From assembly GCA_000746015.1 (NCBI GenBank), contig JQKK01000008.1, positions 118,923 to 182,922 of the forward strand: a stretch of DNA of 64,000 nucleotides. The letters are read 5' to 3'. The notes below the pieces were generated by a model. The model had not been told where the DNA came from. It saw only the letters and a program-made list of their open reading frames with translations, and did not search any database. Every line of letters starts with the position of its first letter. The stretch's first letter is position 1. Shown piece by piece: positions 18,669 through 26,969 of this stretch. Source of the stretch: Lachnospiraceae bacterium MA2020 (lineage in GTDB: Bacteria > Bacillota > Clostridia > Lachnospirales > Lachnospiraceae). The position numbers and the translations under genes were made by a program.

Positions 18669-20030
18669 TTATACCTCAAAGATATCATTGAGCTGACGAA
18701 CTTCTCCCTGTCCGCCCTCCACAACGACCAGTGTATCACCAGGCATGTAGAATGAATCACCTGTCGGTATGTCTATTGCCCCCTTATGCATGATGCATGC
18801 AATAAGGATATTTTTCTTAAGCTTGACGTTCTTGAGCATCTCTCCGCAGTGGAGTGTATTATCATCTACCACAAATTCAAGCGCTTCTGCCTGACCGTCT
18901 GCGATCGCATGGACAGTGACAGCCGCTCCCACCTGGTTTTGCATGGCGCGCACATATCTTACAACCTGCGAAGCACAGAGCTCCTTTGGACATATCGTAC
19001 TTCCTACAGTAAGCTCGTCAAGTATCTGCAGATTCTCTGCTCTACTGAGCTTGGTGATGATCTGAGGCACTTTCTTCTTTGACGCATAAAGCGACATGAT
19101 GAGATTGGTCTCATCAACACCTGTCATCGTTACGAAAGCATCGCACTGCTCAAGTCCTTCACGATTAAGCACATACTGATTACTTGCGTCACCATGTATG
19201 ATACTTGCCTCAGGTAAAAGGCATGCAAGATGATGGCATCTTGCCTCATCCCGCTCGATGATCTGCACATCCATTCCCTGATTCAAGAGATTCTTTGCAA
19301 GATAATAGGATATACGGCTTCCACCTGCGATAAGTACTTTTCTTGCCTTGTGTGTGATGATGCCAAGGCTCTTTAAGAGTATCGCAAGATTGCCGGAAGG
19401 TGCAGTAACAAATATCCTGTCGCCCTCTTTTAATTCAAAATTACCGCTAGGTATCTGAGTCGTTCCGTTTCTAAGCACCGCACACACAAGTACCTGGCAG
19501 TTAGCTATACTGCTCATCTTGTACATAGGAATGCCATTGAGCTTACTATCTGCATCTACTCTCAGCTCAACAATCTCTACCATTCCTTTTGTAAAAGTGT
19601 CACGCTTTAAAAATCCAGGATACTTAATGAGACGTCCTATCTCACGTGCCGCGCTGTTGTCAGGGTTGACCACCATTGAAAGCGCAAATGCACTTCTCAT
19701 GGCTATTGCCTGCTTTGCATACTCAGGATCTCGTATACGTGCTATCGTATGGATCTTTGGATTCATTATATGCGCTGTCATGCAGCAGAGAAGATTGACC
19801 TCGTCGGCATTTGTCATTGCAAGCAACAGGTCAGTACTCTCTATACCCGCTTCCCTCAATACTTCCATAGTAGCGCAATTACCTTCATAAGCCATAACGT
19901 CGAAGTCCTCGACACAACTTTCGAGGACTTCTGTTCTATGGTCTATTATTGTAAGGTCGTGGTCTTCTGCTGAAAGCTGGCGGGCAAGTGTCATTCCCAC
20001 CTTACCGACTCCTGCAATAATAATATTCAT
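18669..20030 (-). CDS. trkA: Trk system potassium regulatory protein TrkA
   Basis: 453 residues in the classic double RCK arrangement: two RCK_N Rossmann domains (MNIIIAGVGKVGMTLARQL at the start, KVLIAGGSRISYYLAKNLL near 230), each followed by a TrkA_C domain. The first glycine motif GVGKVG is intact; the second (GGSRIS) is degenerate, as in other TrkA proteins. It gates TrkH in response to nucleotide. It starts 20 bp after the ROK kinase stop and lies 11 bp before trkH, forming one operon. Confidence 0.93.
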   Translation of the reverse strand: MNIIIAGVGKVGMTLARQLSAEDHDLTIIDHRTEVLESCVEDFDVMAYEGNCATMEVLREAGIESTDLLLAMTNADEVNLLCCMTAHIMNPKIHTIARIRDPEYAKQAIAMRSAFALSMVVNPDNSAAREIGRLIKYPGFLKRDTFTKGMVEIVELRVDADSKLNGIPMYKMSSIANCQVLVCAVLRNGTTQIPSGNFELKEGDRIFVTAPSGNLAILLKSLGIITHKARKVLIAGGSRISYYLAKNLLNQGMDVQIIERDEARCHHLACLLPEASIIHGDASNQYVLNREGLEQCDAFVTMTGVDETNLIMSLYASKKKVPQIITKLSRAENLQILDELTVGSTICPKELCASQVVRYVRAMQNQVGAAVTVHAIADGQAEALEFVVDDNTLHCGEMLKNVKLKKNILIACIMHKGAIDIPTGDSFYMPGDTLVVVEGGQGEVRQLNDIFEV

Positions 20031-20050
20031 TTCTTAAAACTACCAGCCTT

Positions 20051-20926
20051 TCATTTTTTAAGTGCATTAAGACCAAGCATAGCTGCACCAAGGATTCCCT
20101 GATTGTCATTAAGACTCTGACATACGATATAATTTTCAGGGTGCATTGTCTGCTCTGTCTTGATATAGCCATTCAAGAGCTCTGCATACTTCTTGTGAAC
20201 TCTTGGAAGAAGCTGCTCATGCTGATGCATAAGTCCGCCGCCAAGAATGATAAGCTCAGGTGAAAGTGTAGCAGTATAGTTTACAAGTGCTGAAGCTACA
20301 TAGTATGCTTCAAGATCCCAAACCTCATCTCTGTCGATGAGCTCAAGACCACCCATGCCCCAACGTGCCTTTACTGCAGAGCCTGATGCAAGTCCTTCAA
20401 AGCAGTTTGGATGGAATGGGCAGATTGCCTTCTTCATAGGATCATCAGGATGGATAGGAAGAAGAATATGTCCTCCCTCCGGATGCTGCATACCGTGAAG
20501 AAGCTTGCCTTCCTGATATACGCCGACACCGATGCCTGTTCCGATCGTTATATATATTACGTGGCTCTTTCCCTTACCGATACCAAATGTTACCTCGCCA
20601 AGTACTGAGCCGTTAACATCAACATCAAATCCGATAGGTACTCCAAGCTCCTTAAAAGCACCAACTACATCAACATTTGCCCAACCTGCCTTTGGAGTTG
20701 TTGTAATATAGCCATATGTATCTGAATCCTCGCGCAGATCTATAGGTCCAAAGCAGGCGATTCCAAGACAATCGATCTCCTTATCCTTGAAATACTCAAC
20801 AAGCTTTGGCATTGTCTCAGCAGGTGTGGTTGTAGGTATTGATACTCGCTCGCTTACGTTTCCTGCCTCATCACAGATTGCGCATACCATTTTTGTTCCA
20901 CCAGCTTCAAGTGCTCCTAATCTCAT
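20051..20926 (-). CDS. ROK-family sugar kinase (fructokinase-like)
   Basis: 291 residues. The ROK ATP motif LGALEAGGTK is at the N-terminus, the catalytic Asp in GFDVDVNGSVLGE near 100, TIGTGIGVGV near 128, and the ROK zinc signature CPFHPNCFEGLASG near 172. The short N-terminus and zinc site match the GmuE/ScrK-type fructokinase branch, so fructose or mannose is the probable substrate. It is the first gene of an operon with trkA and trkH, a combination whose logic I cannot explain. Confidence 0.88.
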   Translation of the reverse strand: MRLGALEAGGTKMVCAICDEAGNVSERVSIPTTTPAETMPKLVEYFKDKEIDCLGIACFGPIDLREDSDTYGYITTTPKAGWANVDVVGAFKELGVPIGFDVDVNGSVLGEVTFGIGKGKSHVIYITIGTGIGVGVYQEGKLLHGMQHPEGGHILLPIHPDDPMKKAICPFHPNCFEGLASGSAVKARWGMGGLELIDRDEVWDLEAYYVASALVNYTATLSPELIILGGGLMHQHEQLLPRVHKKYAELLNGYIKTEQTMHPENYIVCQSLNDNQGILGAAMLGLNALKK

Positions 20927-21156
20927 ACGTGTTACCGTTCCTTTCTTTTTTCGGAATAATATATTGTTAAATGAACACGGGTAATGTTACATCTTTTAAC
21001 CACTAAATTTTAACACTATTTGAGCGTTTATACAACTAAAAGCCCCAGCTCTTTTCAGAATTGTTCAAAAACAGCCAGAAACAGGCATAAGACACACTTT
21101 CTTCGAAAACTGTACACAATCTGATTGAAAATTTCACATATAATGAACCCCAACAT

Positions 21157-21183
21157 AGATTCTTCGCTTCGCTCAGAATGACA
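21157..21183. repeat. Short dispersed REP-like element
   Basis: The sequence AGATTCTTCGCTTCGCTCAG plus AATGACA is, from memory, a short repeat widespread in many bacterial genomes that is often mis-annotated as peptides ending HSERSEES. ATTCT/AGAAT form a small hairpin. It lies in the 313-bp gap between the ROK kinase and the lipoprotein gene, where I otherwise see no gene. Confidence 0.6.
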
Positions 21184-21239
21184 ACTTCTCTCAGAACGGC
21201 GTTTTAATTCTGCAGCGACAATTATATGGAGGTACACTG

Positions 21240-22922
21240 ATGCTTAAAAGAAATCTTATCAGAAAAATGGGTGCAGCCGCACTTGCTGCATTTTTATCAA
21301 TAGCAATGCTCACTGCATGCGGTTCCGCTGCATCCACGGCTAATGCATCTTCTGTTACAGGCGCTGAGACCACTGTAGAAAAAACTGAGCCTTCAACTGA
21401 AGAAAAGACAGAAACAGATGATAAATCCACAGAAAAAACGGAGAAACCTGAAGGTGACAATGGAGATGCACCTGATAATCCACCGGACGGAAATAATGGA
21501 GAGGCTCCAGGTACCCCACCGGACGGAAATAATGGAGAAACTCCCGGCAATCCACCTGATGGCGGGCAGGGCGGCCCCGGAGGTCCCGGCGGCGCTCCAG
21601 GCGGACAGTCAGCCGCTGTTACTGAGTGGGATGCTGTAAATGAATACTCTTCAGATGAAACTGTAGATTCCCTAGAAGTTACATCTACCGGAACAGATGA
21701 AAACGCAGTCCACGTATTAAAAGGCGCACAGGTCATATTCAACAATCTCATGATCACCCGAAACAGCGATGATTCATCGGGAGGAGATGCCGCAAGCTTC
21801 TATGGAGTCGGCGCATCACTTCTTGCTACAGACGGTACTGCTATCGTAAACGGTGGTGAGATAACTTCTGATTCAAATGGTGGCGCAGGTCTCTATGCTT
21901 ACGGCGACGGAATAGTTTATGCAAAGGGAACAAAGATAAACACCCAGCAGGATACTTCCGGAGGTGTACACGTAGCCGGCGGCGGAAAGCTCTATGCATG
22001 GGATCTTGATATAACGACAAACGGAGGCTCCTCTGCCGCTATCCGCTCTGACAGAGGCGGCGGTGAAATGGTCATTGATGGAGGTACTTATACAGCAAAC
22101 GGATCAGGCTCACCGGCACTGTACTGTACTGCAGATATATCCGTAAATAATGCTACACTTAACGCGACTGGTTCTGAAGGTATTTGCTTAGAAGGATTGA
22201 ATACTACAAGACTTTTCAATACTGATCTCACTTCTAACATGCCTGATCTCGATCAGAACAACGGACTCACATGGTCTGTCATAGTATATCAGAGCATGTC
22301 GGGTGACTCTGAAGTTGGCGAAGGCAGCTTTGAGATGGTAGGAGGCTCTCTCACTTCCAAAAATGGCGGTCTTTTCTACACAACAAACACTGAGAGTAAA
22401 TTCTACTTAAATGATGTTGATATAACCCAGGCAGACGACTGTGAATTTTTCCTGAGGGCCACCGGAAATGATAATCAGCGTGGATGGGGAACCAGTGGAG
22501 AAAACGGCGCAGACTGCAATTTCACCGCAGATAATCAAAAAATGAATGGCGATGTGATATGGGATTCTATAAGTAAACTTGATTTTTATATGCTCAACGG
22601 ATCAACTCTTAAGGGTGCAGTGATCGATGACGAGTCAGCTGCAGGCTCCGGAAGTGATGAAGGATATGCAAATCTTTACATCGATGCATCTTCAAAATGG
22701 ACCGTGACCGGCGACAGCACTGTTACTAATCTCTACAATGCCGGAACTATCGAAGACGCAGACGGCAAGAGCGTTACTATAAAAGGCAGCGACGGAAAGG
22801 TCTATGTTGAAGGCGATAGTGAATATGTGATAACTGTTGAGACTTACAGCGAAAACGTAGATACCTCAGGCGCTGTAGAAAAGCCTGAGTGGTCAGATTA
22901 TAAGGTTGAATATCCAGCGTGA
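21240..22922 (+). CDS. Large secreted lipoprotein, predicted beta-helix
   Basis: 560 residues. A type II signal peptide ends in the lipobox LTAC (Cys at about 29). A Thr/Glu/Lys-rich linker follows, then Gly-Pro-Asn-rich tandem repeats (PPDGNNGE units, then GGPGGPGG) to about residue 125. The remaining about 430 residues are Gly/Asn/Asp/Thr-rich short strands (for example GGEITSDSNGGAGLYAYGDG), typical of a right-handed parallel beta-helix like those of polysaccharide-binding or -cleaving proteins. No catalytic motif is recognisable. The ribosome site TATGGAGG precedes the ATG. It is probably an extracellular binding protein or adhesin; no function is assigned. Confidence 0.75.
   Translation: MLKRNLIRKMGAAALAAFLSIAMLTACGSAASTANASSVTGAETTVEKTEPSTEEKTETDDKSTEKTEKPEGDNGDAPDNPPDGNNGEAPGTPPDGNNGETPGNPPDGGQGGPGGPGGAPGGQSAAVTEWDAVNEYSSDETVDSLEVTSTGTDENAVHVLKGAQVIFNNLMITRNSDDSSGGDAASFYGVGASLLATDGTAIVNGGEITSDSNGGAGLYAYGDGIVYAKGTKINTQQDTSGGVHVAGGGKLYAWDLDITTNGGSSAAIRSDRGGGEMVIDGGTYTANGSGSPALYCTADISVNNATLNATGSEGICLEGLNTTRLFNTDLTSNMPDLDQNNGLTWSVIVYQSMSGDSEVGEGSFEMVGGSLTSKNGGLFYTTNTESKFYLNDVDITQADDCEFFLRATGNDNQRGWGTSGENGADCNFTADNQKMNGDVIWDSISKLDFYMLNGSTLKGAVIDDESAAGSGSDEGYANLYIDASSKWTVTGDSTVTNLYNAGTIEDADGKSVTIKGSDGKVYVEGDSEYVITVETYSENVDTSGAVEKPEWSDYKVEYPA
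21480..21563 (+). repeat. 36-bp in-frame tandem repeat
   Basis: Two complete 36-bp units (21480-21515 and 21516-21551) plus the start of a third encode PPDGNNGE followed by APGT or TPGN. The first 20 bases of each unit are identical, so copy number may vary between strains. Confidence 0.85.
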
Positions 22923-23036
22923 GTTGAAAAGCTGTAATTATTTAAAGCCACGGGCTGCTCTTTTAGCATTTCTTGATACCATTGAATAGTTGTAAAACCC
23001 TGAAAAATTTATTCTGCGTTAATGTAATGCTTAAAT

Positions 23037-23064
23037 TTGACATTTACCATATATCTGCTATACG
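23037..23064 (+). promoter_or_regulatory. Candidate promoter of a short transcript
   Basis: TTGACA (23037-23042) and TATACG (23059-23064) are 16 bp apart. It lies 115 bp after the lipoprotein stop and 45 bp before a strong terminator, with no gene between. Confidence 0.5.
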
Positions 23065-23070
23065 AGTGGA

Positions 23071-23145
23071 TATATAAGGAATTGATGCGAAAATAGGTTC
23101 CATGGCAAAAGCCCTAGAGATGGCGGTCTCTAGGGCTTTTTTATG
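23071..23145 (+). ncRNA. Candidate small RNA of about 75 nt
   Basis: The stretch from the predicted start after the 23037 promoter to the terminator at 23110-23143 contains no credible CDS; only a three-codon ATG frame follows an AAGGA. Either it is an independent sRNA or the region is just the distal terminator of the lipoprotein mRNA. Only the promoter-like and terminator sequences support it. Confidence 0.35.
23110..23143 (+). terminator. Rho-independent terminator
   Basis: AGCCCTAGAGA, loop TGGCGG, TCTCTAGGGCT followed by TTTTT. The 11-bp stem is perfect. Confidence 0.9.
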
Positions 23146-23201
23146 CACTATTATCTATAATTTTATCATCGCCAAGTTTTTGAATGTGATGTAATTGCAG
23201 A

Positions 23202-23279
23202 AAATGATAAAGAATGATAAAATAATAAAAATTGATAAAGAATGATAAAAGTACTTTTAAATGATAAAGAATGATAAAA
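23202..23279. repeat. Three 21-bp direct repeats (six phased ATGATAAA sites)
   Basis: Copies at 23202-23222, 23230-23250 and 23259-23279, each AAATGATAAAG plus AATGATAAAA (the middle copy has TTGATAAA first). Each copy is itself two sites 10 bp apart, so six sites occur at 10, 18, 10, 19 and 10 bp intervals, roughly on one face of the helix. An inverted TTATCAT lies at 23163. They end 22 bp before the ATPase start and so probably cover its promoter. Confidence 0.85.
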
Positions 23280-23301
23280 AGTATAACTATAGGGGGTATA
23301 T

Positions 23302-24348
23302 ATGAAAAAGAACCCATATTCATTGTTATTTGGTAAAGAACCTAAATTATCAATCTCAAGAGCTGCACAGCAGCAGGAAATAATTGAGTCATTTAATGAA
23401 GAACAACCTTCTCAGCAAATATATATGATAACAGGTGTGAGAGGATGTGGAAAAACTGTATTTATGACAGAAATTTCCAAGAAACTGAAAGAGCTTGATG
23501 ATTGGATAATCGTTGAATTAAACTCATCCGAAAATCTTTTACTTGATCTTGCAGCAAGCCTTGGAAGTGAAGATTACCTTGCACGTATTTTTCAGCAGGC
23601 AAGTATCAATCTTTCTTTTTTTGGAATTGGTCTTGAGGTAAAGGGAAGTGTGCCGATTACTAATGTGCAGGTAGCTATAAGCAGAATGCTTGATAGTATT
23701 AAAAAACATAAAAAGAAATTGCTTGTATGCATAGATGAGGCTACAAATACTAAATATATGAGAAGTTTTGCAAGTGCATTTCAAATATTTGTGAGGCAGG
23801 ATCTTCCGGTATTTCTTCTCATGACAGGATTATATGAGAACATCAATAATATTCAGAATGAGAAAAATCTGACATTCTTATATAGAGCGCCAAAGGTTGA
23901 ATTAAAGCCATTAAATATTAAAACCATTGCTAACAATTACGCTAAATCATTCAGCATAGATCAAACTGATGCTTTGGCAATGGCAAAACTTACAAAGGGG
24001 TATTCTTTTGCTTTCCAGGTTTTAGGATATTTTACTTGGGCTAAAGACGGAAAATATAAAGAAGCAATAGAGGATTACAGGCAATACCTCGAAGATTATG
24101 TTTACGAAAAGATCTGGTCGGAAATGTCCTCCGGTGATAAAAAATTCGCCTATGGTGTAGCTAAGTCAGAGTCCGGAAAAGCTAAGGAAATTAAAGACAT
24201 TCTGAATTTAAAAAATGGAGAATACACTCCTTATCGCGACAGGCTCATAAAACGAGGAATTCTGGATGGCAGCGAGCATGGCAAAGTAAGGTTTATACTG
24301 CCGCTATTTGAAGATTATGTAATGTACCATTTTGAAGAAATATTGTAA
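23302..24348 (+). CDS. Solitary STAND/AAA ATPase (archaeal-type ATPase_2)
   Basis: 348 residues. Walker A GVRGCGKT is at about 45-52, Walker B is LLVCIDEATNT near 140, and the sensor-1 region FLLMTGLYENI near 175. The C-terminal third looks like a winged-helix domain. There are no membrane segments. Members of this family in Clostridia are usually isolated genes of unknown role, sometimes paired with a nuclease-like DUF234 domain, which is absent here. The ribosome site AGGGGG precedes the ATG. The six ATGATAAA repeats upstream suggest tight, perhaps autogenous, control. It stands alone between two terminators. Confidence 0.8.
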   Translation: MKKNPYSLLFGKEPKLSISRAAQQQEIIESFNEEQPSQQIYMITGVRGCGKTVFMTEISKKLKELDDWIIVELNSSENLLLDLAASLGSEDYLARIFQQASINLSFFGIGLEVKGSVPITNVQVAISRMLDSIKKHKKKLLVCIDEATNTKYMRSFASAFQIFVRQDLPVFLLMTGLYENINNIQNEKNLTFLYRAPKVELKPLNIKTIANNYAKSFSIDQTDALAMAKLTKGYSFAFQVLGYFTWAKDGKYKEAIEDYRQYLEDYVYEKIWSEMSSGDKKFAYGVAKSESGKAKEIKDILNLKNGEYTPYRDRLIKRGILDGSEHGKVRFILPLFEDYVMYHFEEIL

Positions 24349-24353
24349 TTGAA

Positions 24354-24391
24354 AACCCCTGCAGGATCAATGATGTCCTGCAGGGGGTTCT
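24354..24391. terminator. Terminator between the ATPase and gntP, with conserved loop
   Basis: ACCCCTGCAGGA, loop TCAATGATG, TCCTGCAGGGGG, then TTCTTTG. The core is shared in inverted orientation with the hairpin at 28058-28095. Confidence 0.85.
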
Positions 24392-24407
24392 TTGTTTCAT
24401 CTATTAT

Positions 24408-25670
24408 TTATCCAATCACCAAATACATAACAACTGCTGCCAATGTGCTTGTAAGTCCCACGAGTGCCTCATATGCAATGAGTTTCATACGCTCTGAGAT
24501 ATTAAGGTATACTGCGCCGCCGGTTGCATGGAAGAATGAGCCATGTGGAAGTGAATCGATCACGGTTGCTCCGGCATGTATCATTGCTCCGGCTGAAAGT
24601 GCGTTAACTCCTTCTGAAAGAAGAACACTTGAGAAGGTCTGTGATGCAACAGTTGCACCGGCTGTAGTTGATGCTGTTGCGCCTGCCATAAGTATTCCGG
24701 CGATAGGAGCGAGCAGGAATGCAGGCATATTAAAGAAGTTCAGAAGATTTACAACATCACCCTGAAGTGCGGAAGCTTTGATGATACCTGCAATCGTACC
24801 TGTACCAAGGAGAAGTATTGATACACCTGTAACTTTGCTAAGACCAAACTCTGCAAAATTGCTGAACTTCTTTGCATTTCCAGTGCATAACGTACAGACA
24901 AGACCGCCTATAGGCAAAGCTATCATAGGATCAACAGATATATTAGCGATCGGTCTGAGTGCAAGAAGTGTTATAACAACTATCGGTCCCAAAATAGAAG
25001 AAATGAATGATGGAAGTTCTTTTGATTCACTCTTTTCAAGGTCTTTATCAGAAACACTATTTCCGGCTTTCTTTGAAAGGATATTTGCTAAAACGACAGC
25101 AACAACAAGAGCAAATATAGCAGGAATGATGTTTTTAGAGATAAGTGAAGTAAGGTCTACTTCAAATGATTCTGAAACAGCAATGGTATTTGGGTTAGGT
25201 GAGATTATATTTCCTGCCTTTCCGCCACCAATCATTGCGAGAAGTAATGACTGTTTATTGTATCCGGCTTTCTTACCTATAGCAAGTGCGATAGGTGCTA
25301 CTGTAATTACAGAAATATCAATGAAGACGCCTACTGCGCAGATTACCATGGTTGCGATTGCAACAGCTATCAGCGCTCTTTTGTTTCCAAGCTTTTCAAC
25401 AATTACCTGGGCAATCTTTTCGGCCGCCCCGGTCTTGATAAGTGCGCCAGCCAGGATACCTGAAGTCATGATCCTGAGTACAGATGTGATCATACTTCCC
25501 GCACCGCTCATCATAGTGCTGACAGTAAGTGCAAGATCACCGTATGAACCGATTACACCACCCACCAAAGCGCCTATTATAAGGCTGTATGCCGGGTGAA
25601 ATTTCTTTATGATAAGTACTATGGCAAGTACCATTCCTATAAGTGCTCCAATTGTAGTAAAGTCGTACAT
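24408..25670 (-). CDS. GntP-family permease (glycerate/gluconate)
   Basis: 420 residues, about 12 hydrophobic segments. It belongs to the gluconate:H+ symporter family by the regions GGGKAGNIISPNPNTIAVSE (near 147-166) and the C-terminal ATASTTAGATVASQTF. The neighbours are glycerate kinase and a CdaR regulator, so the transported solute is probably glycerate or a related hydroxy acid (inference from context). It starts 18 bp after the kinase stop. Confidence 0.87.
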   Translation of the reverse strand: MYDFTTIGALIGMVLAIVLIIKKFHPAYSLIIGALVGGVIGSYGDLALTVSTMMSGAGSMITSVLRIMTSGILAGALIKTGAAEKIAQVIVEKLGNKRALIAVAIATMVICAVGVFIDISVITVAPIALAIGKKAGYNKQSLLLAMIGGGKAGNIISPNPNTIAVSESFEVDLTSLISKNIIPAIFALVVAVVLANILSKKAGNSVSDKDLEKSESKELPSFISSILGPIVVITLLALRPIANISVDPMIALPIGGLVCTLCTGNAKKFSNFAEFGLSKVTGVSILLLGTGTIAGIIKASALQGDVVNLLNFFNMPAFLLAPIAGILMAGATASTTAGATVASQTFSSVLLSEGVNALSAGAMIHAGATVIDSLPHGSFFHATGGAVYLNISERMKLIAYEALVGLTSTLAAVVMYLVIG

Positions 25671-25688
25671 CTTTTTCCTCCCAGATTT

Positions 25689-26828
25689 TTAGTAGTTTAA
25701 GCAGAACAATCTCATAACCTGTTCAGCAGTATCAGATAAATTCTTTTTGGCATTCTCATTTACCATTGCCTCTTCAAGAGTTGTTATACCCCTTACGATT
25801 GGGAAAAATGCATCAATTCCCTTTTCGTTGCAAGCGTGGGCATCTGCTGTAACACCACCTGCAAAAGCAATTACAGTTTTACCATATTTCTTTGCAAGCT
25901 TTGCGACACCGACAGGTGCCTTGCCCATTGCAGTCTGAAAATCAAGCATTCCTTCTCCTGTAACTACAAGGTCTGCATCTTTTATATATTCTTCAAGCTT
26001 TGTTTCTCTGAGAACTATATCGATACCCGGCTGAAGCTCGGCATTTAAGAATGTCAAAAATGCAAAACCCATTCCACCTGCAGCACCGGTTCCCGGATAT
26101 TTTGCATCTGCATGAGGATACTTTTCTTTTGCAACTGCAGCATAGTAGCCAAGCCACTTATCCATATCCATGATCATAGAAGGAGTTGCACCTTTCTGCG
26201 GGCCATACACAGCACTGCAGCCTTCACTTCCACAAAGTGGATTGGTAACATCGCATGCGACCATGAATTTACACTCTTTTAACTCCGGCACAACATATTC
26301 ATCTGTGATGCTGTCTATTTCTTTAAGACCTTTTGCTCCGAGAGAAACCTGCTTGCCAGTGCTGTCTAAAATTCCAAAGCCAAGCGCCTGCAGCATACCG
26401 ATACCGCCATCATTTGTAGCACTTCCGCCGATACCCACGATAAATCTGCGGCACCCCTTAGCGATAGCGTCTTTGATAACTTCTCCAACTCCATAAGTTG
26501 TTGCTTCGAGAGGATTCAACTCACTCTTTGGTGCAAGAGTAATTCCGGCAGCCCCACTCATTTCTATAACAGCTGTCATTGAATCTTTGATTATGCCATA
26601 GGCGCAGGTAACCTTCTTGCCAAAAGGTCCTGTGACTTCAACGTTTTCAAGCTGACCTTTCATTCCTTCTACAAGAGCTTCCACTGTGCCTTCTCCACCG
26701 TCTGCAAGCGGTCTTACTGCAACCTCTGCATTTGGGATAACACGCTTAAAACCTTCGGCGGCAGCATTTCCGGCCTCAATAGAGGTCATACTTCCCTTAA
26801 AAGAATCTATTGCAGTTACTATTTTCAT
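25689..26828 (-). CDS. Glycerate kinase
   Basis: 379 residues of the GarK/GlxK family. It phosphorylates D-glycerate, usually to 2-phosphoglycerate in this class. Recognised motifs: DSFKGSMTS at 8-16, PLADGGEGT near 41, GIGGSATNDGG near 131, and VTGEGMLDFQT near 287. It is the first gene of a two-gene operon with gntP, divergent from cdaR. The ribosome site GTGAGGT precedes the ATG. Confidence 0.94.
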   Translation of the reverse strand: MKIVTAIDSFKGSMTSIEAGNAAAEGFKRVIPNAEVAVRPLADGGEGTVEALVEGMKGQLENVEVTGPFGKKVTCAYGIIKDSMTAVIEMSGAAGITLAPKSELNPLEATTYGVGEVIKDAIAKGCRRFIVGIGGSATNDGGIGMLQALGFGILDSTGKQVSLGAKGLKEIDSITDEYVVPELKECKFMVACDVTNPLCGSEGCSAVYGPQKGATPSMIMDMDKWLGYYAAVAKEKYPHADAKYPGTGAAGGMGFAFLTFLNAELQPGIDIVLRETKLEEYIKDADLVVTGEGMLDFQTAMGKAPVGVAKLAKKYGKTVIAFAGGVTADAHACNEKGIDAFFPIVRGITTLEEAMVNENAKKNLSDTAEQVMRLFCLNY

Positions 26829-26969
26829 TTGGATACCTCACTTTTTTATTACGAATCTTGTGATGAATTGATTATAGACAAATATTTATCAATATGCTAT
26901 GTTATACAAAATATAAAAACAAGATATAATTGTCAAAAATATATTATATATAACACAAGAGGTTGAATA

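Noticed and set aside
21191..21757. Minus-strand frame with Pro-Gly-Ser repeats opposite the lipoprotein
   Set aside because: It is the complement of the Gly-Pro-Asn repeat region of the lipoprotein gene.
23141..23323. Minus-strand peptide frame rich in ILYHF across the ATPase upstream repeats
   Set aside because: It is just the translation of the ATGATAAA direct repeats on the other strand.
24778..25599. 273-codon plus-strand frame inside gntP
   Set aside because: Opposite strand of a clear permease; its low-complexity Ile/Ala/Ser composition is that of an antisense frame.
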